From Opitutus sp. ER46 (lineage in GTDB: Bacteria > Verrucomicrobiota > Verrucomicrobiia > Opitutales > Opitutaceae), in NCBI RefSeq assembly GCF_003054705.1, contig NZ_QAYX01000023.1, positions 372,001-436,000 of the forward strand: DNA of 64,000 nucleotides. The letters are read 5' to 3'. The position numbers and the translations under genes were made by a program. Positions 37,280 through 45,886 of this stretch are shown in pieces (the first letter of the stretch is position 1; each line of letters begins with the position of its first letter). The notes below the pieces were generated by a model. That model saw only the letters and a program-made list of their open reading frames with translations. It did no database searches and had not been told where the DNA came from.

Positions 37280-38601
37280 TTCACCGGTTTGGGCAGGCGC
37301 AGACTCAACCCCAGGGCGGCCAGGGACAAGCCAGCGCTCACCACAAACACGATCGTGGAACCGAAACGCCAGAACACGAGGCCGGCGAGCATCGGCGTGA
37401 CCGCCCGCGCGAGCGAACCCAGCGAGCGGAAGATGCCCAGGACACGGCCCTGTTCCTCGCGGCCGGCGTAGAGCGAGATGAGGCCGGAGGTGGAGGGGTT
37501 TACGAGCCCCGAGCCGAGCGCGAGCGCGGCCAGGCCGACGTACAGCATCCACGGCCGCGGCGCGAAGCCGATGAGCAGGAGGCCGACGGTGGTGAAGACA
37601 AGCCCGCTGCCGAGGATGCGGATTTCGTCCACCACGTTCAGGAGTTTCCGGACGATGTAGCCCTGCGTGATGATCGCGCAGAGGCCGAGAAAGCCGAGCA
37701 GCTTGCCGTTGTCCCACGCGGTGTAGCCGAACCGCTGGGCGGCGAGGAAGGTGAGCGCGGACTCCATCGCGACGAAGGCGACGGAGTACACGAACGACAC
37801 GAGGTTGGCGCGCCGGATCGCGGGGTCATGGAGCCCGAGGATTGCGCGCAGGGGATTGCGCAGCCGGGGCTCGCGGGACTCCGCGCGAGTGCCGGCCGGG
37901 AGCGTCTCGTGGAAGCGCCGGTAGATCCAGGCCAGGTTGGCCACGCAGAGCAGCAGGGCGACGAGCGCGGGGCCGGAAAACGGATTGAAACCCAGGTGGG
38001 CGAGGGCGGGAAACGTCTTGAGCACGTTCCATTGCGCGGTGACCGCGCCGAGCATGGGGCCGGTGACGAGGCCGAGGCCGAAAGCGGCGCCCACGAGGCC
38101 CATGGCTTTCGAGCGTTCCTCGCGGGACGTGACGTCGGCCACGGCGGCGGTGGCGACAGACAGGTTGCCGCTGAAACCGCCGCTCACGATGCGCGAGAGG
38201 AGAAACAGCCAGAACGACCCGCTGCACACCCAAACGAGATAGCCGACGGCGGTGCCGGTGACCGTGACGAGCAGCACTGGCCGGCGGCCACGGCGGTCGC
38301 TCACTGCGCCCCAGAAAGGGGCGAACACGAACTGCAGGATGGAGAAGAACGAGCTCAGCACGCCGCCGAACAGGACCGGGGCGTAATTCTGGATCCCGGC
38401 CGCGCCCGCGAGCGCGTCGATCTGCCGCAGCACCCAACCGAGCAATCCGCTGTGCCCCTCGAGTCGGAGGTAGTAGTCCAGCAGGTCGGGGCCGAGCGGG
38501 AAGATGATCGAGAAGCCGATGAGGTCGATGTACAGCGTGAGGAAGATCACGCCGAGCGACAGGGGCCGTGTGGGACGTCCGGGCTGGGTGGGAGGCGGCA
38601 T
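37276..38601 (-). CDS. MFS transporter, TetA-like
   Basis: 441 aa from the ATG at 38601. About twelve membrane helices; the MFS signature is GAVSDRRGRRPVLL after helix 2, and FLLSRIVSGGFSGNLSVATAAVADV resembles the fourth-fifth helix region of TetA-type drug:proton antiporters. The first periplasmic loop is enlarged (about 40 residues around GLLGWVLRQIDALAGAAGI). It is coupled to the aspartyl-protease lipoprotein by a four-base start-stop overlap. Substrate unknown. Confidence 0.88.
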   Translation of the reverse strand: MPPPTQPGRPTRPLSLGVIFLTLYIDLIGFSIIFPLGPDLLDYYLRLEGHSGLLGWVLRQIDALAGAAGIQNYAPVLFGGVLSSFFSILQFVFAPFWGAVSDRRGRRPVLLVTVTGTAVGYLVWVCSGSFWLFLLSRIVSGGFSGNLSVATAAVADVTSREERSKAMGLVGAAFGLGLVTGPMLGAVTAQWNVLKTFPALAHLGFNPFSGPALVALLLCVANLAWIYRRFHETLPAGTRAESREPRLRNPLRAILGLHDPAIRRANLVSFVYSVAFVAMESALTFLAAQRFGYTAWDNGKLLGFLGLCAIITQGYIVRKLLNVVDEIRILGSGLVFTTVGLLLIGFAPRPWMLYVGLAALALGSGLVNPSTSGLISLYAGREEQGRVLGIFRSLGSLARAVTPMLAGLVFWRFGSTIVFVVSAGLSLAALGLSLRLPKPVK

Positions 38602-38732
38602 GGATCCTTCGGTGGGCAAGGAGGCGAAACGAAAGACAGATGGAGCGAACTCGCCAAGGCGCAACTTCCTGCCTGAAACCGTCCTGGGCGACGCCAGCGG
38701 CTGGCCGCAGCGGCCGGAGCCCGCGCCGCCCG

Positions 38733-41390
38733 CTAGACGAACAGCTCGCGGAGCTTGTCCTCGAAGGCGTCGGGTTCGAATGGCTTGGCGAGGAAGCCGA
38801 CGCGGCCGGGGCCGCGCACGCGCTCGAGGATTCCGCCTTCGGCGTAGCCGCTCACGAGCAGGACGCGGATGTCCTTCCGGATGGCCCGGATCGCCTTCAG
38901 GGTTTGTTCGCCGTCCATGCCCGGCATCAGGAGGTCGATGACGACCAGGGTCCAGCGGTCGGGATCGGCCCTGAAGGCTTCGATGCCCGCCGGGCCGTTC
39001 CCTTCAATCTGGGTGGAAAAGCCGAAGGTCTTCAGCAGTTCGGCAATCACGTGCCGGACCGATTCCTCGTCGTCGATGACGAGCACGTGGCCGGTGTGCT
39101 GCCAGCGCGTGCGGGGGGCGGGTTTCGCCGCCTCGATCTGCACCGCCTCGCCGGCGATCGCCGGGAGGAAGAGGCGGAAGAGCGTGCCCTTGTCGACCTC
39201 ACTTTCGACCTGGAGCGCGCCGTTGTGGCTGCGGACGATGCCCTGCACCGCGGCGAGGCCGAGCCCGCGCCCGGCGAACTTGGTCGTGAAGAACGGGTCG
39301 AAAATTTTCCCCAGCACCTCGCGCGACATGCCGCAGCCGGTGTCCTGCACCTCGAGGACCACGTAGTCGCCGCCGGGAAGATTCTGGCCGGTGACGGAGG
39401 TGGCGAACTCGGCCTTGTCGATCGTGCGATAGCCGGTGCGGATGGTGACATCGCCGCTGCGCCCGGCGAGGGCGTCGACCGCGTTGAGCACGAGGTTCAT
39501 CACGATCTGGCGGAGCTGCGTCGCGTCAGCGCGTACGCCGGGCACCGGCGTCGTGAGTTCGAGGTGCAGCTGGGCCGAACGCACGACGGAGACGCGGAGA
39601 AGCGGGAGCATGTCCTCGACGAGCGCGGAGAGGTCGACGCGTTCGATGATGAACCGCCCCTTGCCCGCGTAGGCGAGCATCTGCCGGCAGAGCTCGGCGG
39701 CGCGGAGCGAGGCGGTTTCGATGGCGCGCAGTTGCGGGTCGATCGGATTGCCGGCGGGGAGCGTCATCCGCGCGAGGCTGGCGTTGCCGAGGATGGCGCT
39801 GAGGAGATTGTTGAAATCGTGGGCGATGCCGCCGGCGAGCAGGCCGAGACTCTCGAGCTTCTGCGTCTCGAGCAGCTTGCGCTCGATCGCGAGCCGAGAT
39901 TCCTCGGCGCGCTTCGTGTCGGTGACGTCGATGACGATGCCCTCGACGACGACGAGCCGGCCGGCGTCATCGTACACGCCGCGGCCCCGGGAGAGCACCC
40001 ACTTCACCGTGCCGTCGCGCAGCCGCGTCCGGTACTCAACCTCGACGTCCCGGTGCGCCTGCAGCGCGGCGCGGGTTTCGTCGCGGACGCGGGCGACATC
40101 GTCGGGATGGATCAGTTCGCGGACCCGGACGGCGCCACTCACCAGTTGCTCGGGGGTGCAGCCGGTGAGGGCGAGGGCGCCTTCGCTGGCGAAGGTGAGC
40201 TGAAAGTCGCCGTCGTAGGTGGCGCGGTAGGCCATGCCGGGCAGCGCGTGGACCAGGTTGGCGAACTGCCGGCGGCTGTCGGCCAGCTCGGCGGTGCGTT
40301 CGTTGACCTCGCGGGTGATGGTCTGGGCGCGGCGGCCTAGGACATTGACCAAGCCGCCGAGGAGGGCGGCGAGGGCCAGGACGCTGCCGACGCGGGCCAG
40401 GGGGGTGGAGGTGTGCTGGGTGGCGAGCCATTCCGGCCGCGGCCGGTAGATCACGTGCCACTCCCGCTCGCCGATGTGCAGGGGAAAGGCGCGGGTAAAG
40501 GCGGCGTCGCGGCGGAACTCCGCTTCGCTCGGGGCCTGGTCGCGGGCCGTGGCGTCGAGCGCAGGCCGGTAGTACATGATGCGCGGGGCCGGGGCGACCG
40601 CCGAGGCGTCGACAAACAGCATGTCGAAGGCGGCGTCGGGGTCGCTGGCGCTGGCGGTCTCCAGCAGCTCCCGCACGTGGAACACGCATTGGACGAAGCC
40701 CGTGAACGTCTCCTCGGCCGGCTCCGTCGGGGCGGGCCCGCCGGGGCGAAACACCGGGATGACCATGACCACCCCGAGCTCGTTGCCCCGCTCCTGGACG
40801 AGGCGAAACTGGTGCGTGACGACGAGGCGGTGCAGCTCACGGGCCCGCTGGAGGTACGGGCCGCTGGGGGCGTTCGTGAGGTCGTAGCCGAGGGCGAGCT
40901 CGTTGCCGTGCATCGGCTCGACGAATACGATCGGGTAGTAGAACGGCCGCGGCGGTGCGCGGTGCGCGAGGCCGTTGGCGTCGAAGTCCATGAACTCGAA
41001 ACCACGGCGCGGATACACCTGCCGCATGGCCGTCTCGAGGGTGGCGCGGTTCTCGTCCGTCACGAGCGGCACCCATTCGAACGCGAGCGAACCGGTGAGC
41101 CGGGCCTGCAGCCGCTGGGTGGCGCGGGCGAACTCGGCGCGTGTGAGCGTGGTGTCGAGCGCGAAGATCGAGGAGACGCCGAAGAGCGATTCGGTGTAGC
41201 GGGACAGGACCTCGCTGGTGAGCGCGTGGCGCAGCGAGGCGCGCCGGACAAACTCGCTCTCGGCGTGCAGCTGCTCGGAGTGGCGGGCCTCCCGGTAAAG
41301 CAGCACGGCCGCGAGCACGCCGCACAGCACGATCGCGATGATGGTGACGCGGTAAGGCAGGGGGGTGGAGGTCCGCGGTCTGCCGGTCAT
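38733..41390 (-). CDS. CHASE-domain hybrid sensor histidine kinase
   Basis: 885 aa from the ATG at 41390; another Met six codons upstream is possible. First membrane helix (about 12-34), a CHASE sensor domain outside the membrane (FYYPIVFVEP and LALGYDLTNAPSG are its markers), a second helix (about 340-362), a PAS domain with a C-terminal PAC segment (TVKWVLSRGRGVYDD), HisKA with His524 in GGIAHDFNN, HATPase (NLVLNAVDA, DTGCGMS, GRGLGLAAV) and a receiver with Asp819 in VVIDLLMPG. CHASE domains sense small molecules such as cytokinin-like compounds or peptides; the ligand here is unknown. Downstream on the same strand is the MFS gene. Confidence 0.9.
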   Translation of the reverse strand: MTGRPRTSTPLPYRVTIIAIVLCGVLAAVLLYREARHSEQLHAESEFVRRASLRHALTSEVLSRYTESLFGVSSIFALDTTLTRAEFARATQRLQARLTGSLAFEWVPLVTDENRATLETAMRQVYPRRGFEFMDFDANGLAHRAPPRPFYYPIVFVEPMHGNELALGYDLTNAPSGPYLQRARELHRLVVTHQFRLVQERGNELGVVMVIPVFRPGGPAPTEPAEETFTGFVQCVFHVRELLETASASDPDAAFDMLFVDASAVAPAPRIMYYRPALDATARDQAPSEAEFRRDAAFTRAFPLHIGEREWHVIYRPRPEWLATQHTSTPLARVGSVLALAALLGGLVNVLGRRAQTITREVNERTAELADSRRQFANLVHALPGMAYRATYDGDFQLTFASEGALALTGCTPEQLVSGAVRVRELIHPDDVARVRDETRAALQAHRDVEVEYRTRLRDGTVKWVLSRGRGVYDDAGRLVVVEGIVIDVTDTKRAEESRLAIERKLLETQKLESLGLLAGGIAHDFNNLLSAILGNASLARMTLPAGNPIDPQLRAIETASLRAAELCRQMLAYAGKGRFIIERVDLSALVEDMLPLLRVSVVRSAQLHLELTTPVPGVRADATQLRQIVMNLVLNAVDALAGRSGDVTIRTGYRTIDKAEFATSVTGQNLPGGDYVVLEVQDTGCGMSREVLGKIFDPFFTTKFAGRGLGLAAVQGIVRSHNGALQVESEVDKGTLFRLFLPAIAGEAVQIEAAKPAPRTRWQHTGHVLVIDDEESVRHVIAELLKTFGFSTQIEGNGPAGIEAFRADPDRWTLVVIDLLMPGMDGEQTLKAIRAIRKDIRVLLVSGYAEGGILERVRGPGRVGFLAKPFEPDAFEDKLRELFV

Positions 41391-41470
41391 GAGGTTCGCC
41401 GCGAGCATGGGCAAAGCCTGGGCGCGATCAAGTTTTGCCCGGGGCCGACGCCCGCAAGCCAGTCGCAAAA

Positions 41471-41499
41471 CAAAACGGCCGCGGGTGCACCGCGGCCGT
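41471..41499 (-). terminator. Rho-independent terminator of glyA
   Basis: 10-bp perfect stem (41475-41484 with 41490-41499), 5-base loop, followed on the minus strand by TTTTGTTTTG, 26 bp after the glyA stop. Confidence 0.9.
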
Positions 41500-41524
41500 G
41501 AAGGAGAGGGAGCCGGCTGGCGCC

Positions 41525-42790
41525 TTACAGGCGGTACGGCAGCGGATGCCGGTCGGTCAGCACCTTGATGCGCGCGCGCACGGCGGCGAGGGCGGACTCC
41601 TGGTTGGGCGTGTCAACCGCGGCGAGCACCGCATCGATACAACCGGCGATTTCGTCCATCTCGGCCTCGACGAAGCCGCGGGTGGTGACGGCCGGGGTGC
41701 CGAGGCGGATGCCCGAGGCCTGGAACGGGCTGCGGGTTTCGAACGGCACGGTGTTCTTGTTGCAGGTGATGTGGGCGAGATCGAGGGTCTCCTGCGCCTT
41801 CTTCGCCGTGAGCTCGGGGAACTTCGGGCGGAGGTCGACGAGCATGAGATGGTTGTCGGTGCCGCCGGACACGATCTTGTAGCCGCGCTTGGTCATGGCG
41901 GCGGCGAGGGCGCGGGCGTTCTTCACGATCTGCTCGGAGTACGTCTTGAACTCGGGCTTGAGGCACTCGGAGAAGCACACGGCCTTGCCGGCGATGATGT
42001 GCATGAGCGGGCCGCCCTGGCCGCCGGGGAACATGGCGGAGTCGATCGCCTTGGCGTGCTGGGCGCGGCAGAGGATGAGGCCGCCGCGCGGGCCGCGCAG
42101 CGTCTTGTGCGTGGTGGTCGTGACGAAGTCCGCGTGCGGCACGGGGGAGGGATGCACGCCCGCGGCCACCAGGCCGGCGATGTGGGCGATGTCGGCGAAG
42201 AGCAGCGCGCCGACGCTGCGGGCGATCTCACCCATGCGGGCGAAGTCGATGACGCGCGAGTAGGCGCTCGCGCCGACGGTGATCATCTTGGGCTTCTCGC
42301 GCTGCGCGACGGCGGCGAGCTCATCGTAGTCGATCAGGCCGTTGTCCTCGCGGACGCCGTACTGGCAGAACGAGTACAGCTTGCCGGAGAAGTTCGCCGG
42401 GTTGCCGTGCGTGAGGTGGCCGCCGTGGCTGAGGTTCATGCCGAGGACCTTGTCGCCCGGCTGGAGCATCGCGGTGTAGACGGCGAAATTGGCCTGCGAG
42501 CCGGAGTGCGGCTGCACGTTGGCGTGTTCGGCGCCGAACAGTTTCTTGGCGCGGTCGATGGCGAGCTGCTCGACCTTGTCGACGTGTTCGCAACCGCCGT
42601 ACCAGCGCTTGCCGGGGTAACCCTCGGCGTACTTGTTGGTCAGCACGCTGCCCTGCGCTTCCATCACGGCAGGGTAGGTGAAGTTCTCCGAGGCGATCAG
42701 CTCGATGTGGCTCTGCTGGCGGCCTAGTTCGGCGGAAATCGCGGCGAAGATTTCAGGATCAACGGTGGAGAGCGGCGCGGAGTTTAGCAT
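41525..42790 (-). CDS. glyA: Serine hydroxymethyltransferase
   Basis: PLP enzyme that interconverts serine and glycine and charges tetrahydrofolate with a one-carbon unit. 421 aa. [10 protein letters not shown] near the N-terminus, [18 protein letters not shown], and the PLP-Lys in [14 protein letters not shown] are canonical. The start [11 protein letters not shown] fits the family. The 89-bp spacer to the phosphatase gene contains CCGCAAT and TATTCCG-type heptamers. Confidence 0.97.
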   Translation of the reverse strand: MLNSAPLSTVDPEIFAAISAELGRQQSHIELIASENFTYPAVMEAQGSVLTNKYAEGYPGKRWYGGCEHVDKVEQLAIDRAKKLFGAEHANVQPHSGSQANFAVYTAMLQPGDKVLGMNLSHGGHLTHGNPANFSGKLYSFCQYGVREDNGLIDYDELAAVAQREKPKMITVGASAYSRVIDFARMGEIARSVGALLFADIAHIAGLVAAGVHPSPVPHADFVTTTTHKTLRGPRGGLILCRAQHAKAIDSAMFPGGQGGPLMHIIAGKAVCFSECLKPEFKTYSEQIVKNARALAAAMTKRGYKIVSGGTDNHLMLVDLRPKFPELTAKKAQETLDLAHITCNKNTVPFETRSPFQASGIRLGTPAVTTRGFVEAEMDEIAGCIDAVLAAVDTPNQESALAAVRARIKVLTDRHPLPYRL

Positions 42791-42879
42791 TGCGGAATAC
42801 GGAGTGCGGTTGGCGGTCGGAAAATAACCGCGGGCAGCCGATGGCTTAACGCCGCAATCCGCAATTCCGAAATCCGGCG

Positions 42880-43374
42880 CTAGGCCGGCGTCGACGGGGG
42901 CAGCAGTGTCTTAAGGTGTTCGAGCAGCGCCGGGATCGCCTCGACCATCTCGTCGCGCGCCATCTCGTAGATGCGGAGCGGGCCGCCGTAGGGGTCGCCG
43001 ATCTCCTTCTCGCCGTTGCCGGGCATGAACTCGCGAAACAGGAACAGGTTCTTCGGCACCGGCTCGGCCTGCACCTGGATCATCGCGCGGTGCGATTCGG
43101 TCATGCACAGCACGACGAGCGCCTGGTCGAGCATCTCCTGGGTGAGGGGCTGGCTGTGGTGCGCCGAGAGGTCGATGCCGACCTTCTTCAGCGCCGTCAC
43201 CGAGTTCTCGGAAGCGGGTTCGCCGCCGCGGGCGGCGACGCCGGCCGAGATGACCTGCAGCGAGCGCAGCGGCTCAGGCTGGGCGGCGAGGGCATGCTGC
43301 AACAGCGCCGCCGCCATCGGGCTGCGACAAATGTTCGCCGTGCAGACGGTAACAATGGTTCCGGGCGATGGCAT
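42880..43374 (-). CDS. Low-molecular-weight protein tyrosine phosphatase
   Basis: 164 aa from the ATG at 43374. The phosphate loop C-x5-R-S is [10 protein letters not shown] near the N-terminus (Cys11, Arg17), and the general-acid Asp is in GDPYGG near the C-terminus. [13 protein letters not shown] and VLCMTESHR are family segments. In bacteria such enzymes often act on tyrosine kinases of exopolysaccharide export or on phospho-arginine; no kinase partner is nearby. It lies upstream of glyA on the same strand. Confidence 0.9.
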   Translation of the reverse strand: MPSPGTIVTVCTANICRSPMAAALLQHALAAQPEPLRSLQVISAGVAARGGEPASENSVTALKKVGIDLSAHHSQPLTQEMLDQALVVLCMTESHRAMIQVQAEPVPKNLFLFREFMPGNGEKEIGDPYGGPLRIYEMARDEMVEAIPALLEHLKTLLPPSTPA

Positions 43375-43481
43375 CCGCGTGGGAGCGAAAGGACATGGAT
43401 TCGGGTGAAAGGCAAAGCCGGAGTGCGGCGCGTTCCGCGCCGCGGCCGCGCGGCGGCGGCGACGTCGTTTTCCCGGGGCCG

Positions 43482-44171
43482 TCACTTTCTCGCCGGCGGG
43501 GGTTGGGTGGCTCCGGCCAGCGCCTGCAGGCCGCGGTGCAGATGGATGGCGCGCTGCAGCACGGCGTCCTTTGGCGGCGTCGCCTCGCCGGGCTGGGCGG
43601 CGGAATCCGCGGCCACGGGCGAGGCCGGCTCCGCCAGCGGATCGCGCGAGAGGCTGGCCTCGTCGTTGCGCACCTTGGCGGGAAGATCCGTCGTGAGCGC
43701 GAGCAGCGTTGTGCCCGCCGCGAAGGCGTCGTAACCGCGCCGCTCGTTCTCCGCGCTGTCGTCGACGGTGATGTCGGCGGCGAACCGCTGCCCGCGCAGG
43801 CCCACCGTGAGCACGCCGGCGGGGTGGCCCGGCCGCGCGAGCGCTGCCTGGACGGCGGGGCCGGTCGCGCTGTTGACCAGGACAAAGACCGGGCGCTGGC
43901 GATGGGCGTGAAACTTGAGCCAGGCCGCGAGGAGCTCGGCGTCCGGCGCTGCGGCCGCGGCGTAGCGCAGGTCGAGGATGCAGGCCCGCTGGCGCAGTTG
44001 TTCCGCCGAGGGCAGGTCGGTCGCGACCGCATGGACGCGCACGTACACGAGGGCGGAGTCGACCTCGCGCACCTCGGGAGCGGCGCAGGCGACGAGGGCG
44101 AGGGCGAGCAGCGCGCCGAGGCGGAGAACCGAACGGCGCGCGGCGCGGGCAATGCAGGCGGCCGGCCTCAT
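43482..44171 (-). CDS. Putative lipoprotein with S41-peptidase-like segment
   Basis: 229 aa from the ATG at 44171, overlapping the purD stop by four bases. Lipobox LVAC follows a hydrophobic stretch. The middle (ACILDLRYAAAA, then RPVFVLVNSATGPAVQAAL and GVLTVGLRGQ) has the order of strands seen in C-terminal processing proteases of family S41, where ILDLR precedes a catalytic T-A-S motif. Here the Ser position reads T-G-P, and the protein lacks a PDZ domain and is short, so it would be catalytically dead. The similarity is inferred by eye and may be superficial. The C-terminus is Pro/Ala-rich. It is translationally coupled to purD for no obvious metabolic reason. Confidence 0.55.
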   Translation of the reverse strand: MRPAACIARAARRSVLRLGALLALALVACAAPEVREVDSALVYVRVHAVATDLPSAEQLRQRACILDLRYAAAAAPDAELLAAWLKFHAHRQRPVFVLVNSATGPAVQAALARPGHPAGVLTVGLRGQRFAADITVDDSAENERRGYDAFAAGTTLLALTTDLPAKVRNDEASLSRDPLAEPASPVAADSAAQPGEATPPKDAVLQRAIHLHRGLQALAGATQPPPARK

Positions 44172-45454
44172 CGACGGTTCAGCTGGCGCGCGCCGATGTC
44201 GCGGCGGAAGTACTTCGACGCGCACTGGATCGCGTCGCAGGCCGCGTACGCGCGGGCGGCGGCTTCCGGCAGCGTGGGGGCCAGCGCGGTGACACCGAGG
44301 ACGCGGCCGCCGTGGGTCACGATGTGTCCGTCGGCATTGCGCGCGGTGCCGGCGTGCAGGATGGAGACGCCAGGCGGCAGCGAGGCGGGGAAGGTGATGA
44401 CGTCGCCCTTGCGGAACGCGTCCGGGTAACCCTTCGCGGCGATGACGACGCAGAGCGCGTGCTCGGGCTTCACCGCGAGGCGGTGGCCGGCGAGTTCACC
44501 GCGGGCGGCGGCCCAGAGCAGTTCGAGCAGGTCCGACGCGAGGCGCGGGAGGACAACCTGCGTTTCGGGATCGCCGAAGCGGGTGTTGAACTCGAGCACG
44601 CTCGGGCCCTGCGGCGTGAGCATGATGCCGATGAAGAGCGTGCCGCGAAACTCGATGCCCTCGGCGGCGATCGCATCGACGGAAGGCCGCACGATGTCGC
44701 GTTCGATTTGGGCAAGGAGGGCGGGCGTGACGACCTCGGCGGGGGAGTAGGTGCCCATGCCGCCGGTGTTTGGGCCGGTGTCGCCGTCGCCGATGCGTTT
44801 GTGGTCCTGCGAGGTGGGCAGGATCACGTAGTCACGGCCCGACACCACGACCAGAAGGGAGGTCTCCTCCCCGACGAGGCAGTCCTCGATGAGGATCTCG
44901 CGACCGCTGGCGCCGAAGCGTCCGCTCTCGAGCATGTCGCGCACCGCGGCCTCGGCTTCGGCGCGCGACTGGGCGACGATGACGCCCTTGCCGGCCGCGA
45001 GGCCGTCGGCCTTGACGACGATCGGGACGGGATGGGTGTTGAGGTAGGCGAGGGCCGGCTCGACTTCGCGGAAGAACGCGGCGCCGGCGGTGGGAATGCG
45101 GTACTTCAGCAGGAGCTGCTTGGTGAAGATCTTCGAGGCCTCCAGGCGGGCGCCGTCGGCCTTGGGGCCGTAAACAGGAATGCCGGCCGCCTGGAGCTGG
45201 TTGGCGAGGCCGAGTGACAACGGGACCTCGGGACCGACGACCACGAGCTCGATCTGTTCGCGCTTCGCCAGGGCCACGAGCTCCGCCACCTGGTCGGCGG
45301 CAATGGCGAAGCAGGGAACGTCCTCCGCGATGCCGGCGTTGCCGGGCGCGCAGATCACGCGCGGTTGGGCGGGCGAGGCGAGGAGGGCGCGAACGAGGGT
45401 GTGTTCACGACCGCCACCACCCACAACGAGGACGGAGCGAGGGAGTTTGGCCAC
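44168..45454 (-). CDS. purD: Phosphoribosylamine-glycine ligase
   Basis: GARS of purine synthesis, ATP-grasp ligase, 428 aa. N-terminal VLVVGGGGREH, VVVGPEVPLSLGLAN, the ATP-grasp segment VVKADGLAAGKGVIV, and FNTRFGDPETQVVLPRL are all canonical. A standalone enzyme, not fused to other Pur domains. The lipoprotein gene downstream overlaps its stop codon. Upstream is a 432-bp region with a 21-mer repeat. Confidence 0.96.
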   Translation of the reverse strand: MAKLPRSVLVVGGGGREHTLVRALLASPAQPRVICAPGNAGIAEDVPCFAIAADQVAELVALAKREQIELVVVGPEVPLSLGLANQLQAAGIPVYGPKADGARLEASKIFTKQLLLKYRIPTAGAAFFREVEPALAYLNTHPVPIVVKADGLAAGKGVIVAQSRAEAEAAVRDMLESGRFGASGREILIEDCLVGEETSLLVVVSGRDYVILPTSQDHKRIGDGDTGPNTGGMGTYSPAEVVTPALLAQIERDIVRPSVDAIAAEGIEFRGTLFIGIMLTPQGPSVLEFNTRFGDPETQVVLPRLASDLLELLWAAARGELAGHRLAVKPEHALCVVIAAKGYPDAFRKGDVITFPASLPPGVSILHAGTARNADGHIVTHGGRVLGVTALAPTLPEAAARAYAACDAIQCASKYFRRDIGARQLNRR

Positions 45455-45886
45455 GGCGCGAGTCCACAGGCGCGCTGCGGAAGTTTCAAGTCTGGCAGCC
45501 CGTGGGACTTCGTGCGGTGAACGCCGGTCGGGACCGCCGGGCTCAATCGCTGCCGCCGAGCCGTGCCGGTGAGTATCCGGACACTATTCCGCAGTATCCG
45601 GACATTATTCCCGAGTATCTGGACATTATCGCGTTAATTGCTGCGCCATAGCGCGATATAATTGCATCCCTCGTCCCCTCGTTGTCCTTGCCCGGGAGTC
45701 GAAGTGCAGGCCTGAGCCGGGCGCGAAGTCCGGCGTGGCCGTGATGGGTTGGGTGGCGGGCCCGGACGAGCAGCCCCGCACGAAGCCAGCCGCCGAGCGG
45801 CGACGGGCCGGCGGGGGCGAACGGTGATGCGAACGGGAACGCACTCGAGGCGCCGGTGAACCGAGCGCCCCGAGTCCGTGGAAGGA
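45455..45886. other. 432-bp intergenic region with 21-mer repeat
   Basis: The spacer lies between the LOG-type gene and purD. It carries the 21-mer array (45573-45635), a TATAAT (45657-45662) and a near-inverted repeat TTATCGCG/CGCGATATAA (about 45626-45661). The purD promoter should be here. No credible gene is seen. Confidence 0.6.
45573..45635. repeat. Three tandem 21-bp units
   Basis: Three contiguous units with consensus GTATCYGGACAYTATTCCCGA, third copy more diverged. Being a multiple of three, the array stays open on both strands and would encode a heptapeptide repeat (YPDIIPE-like), but no gene context supports translation. Confidence 0.85.
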
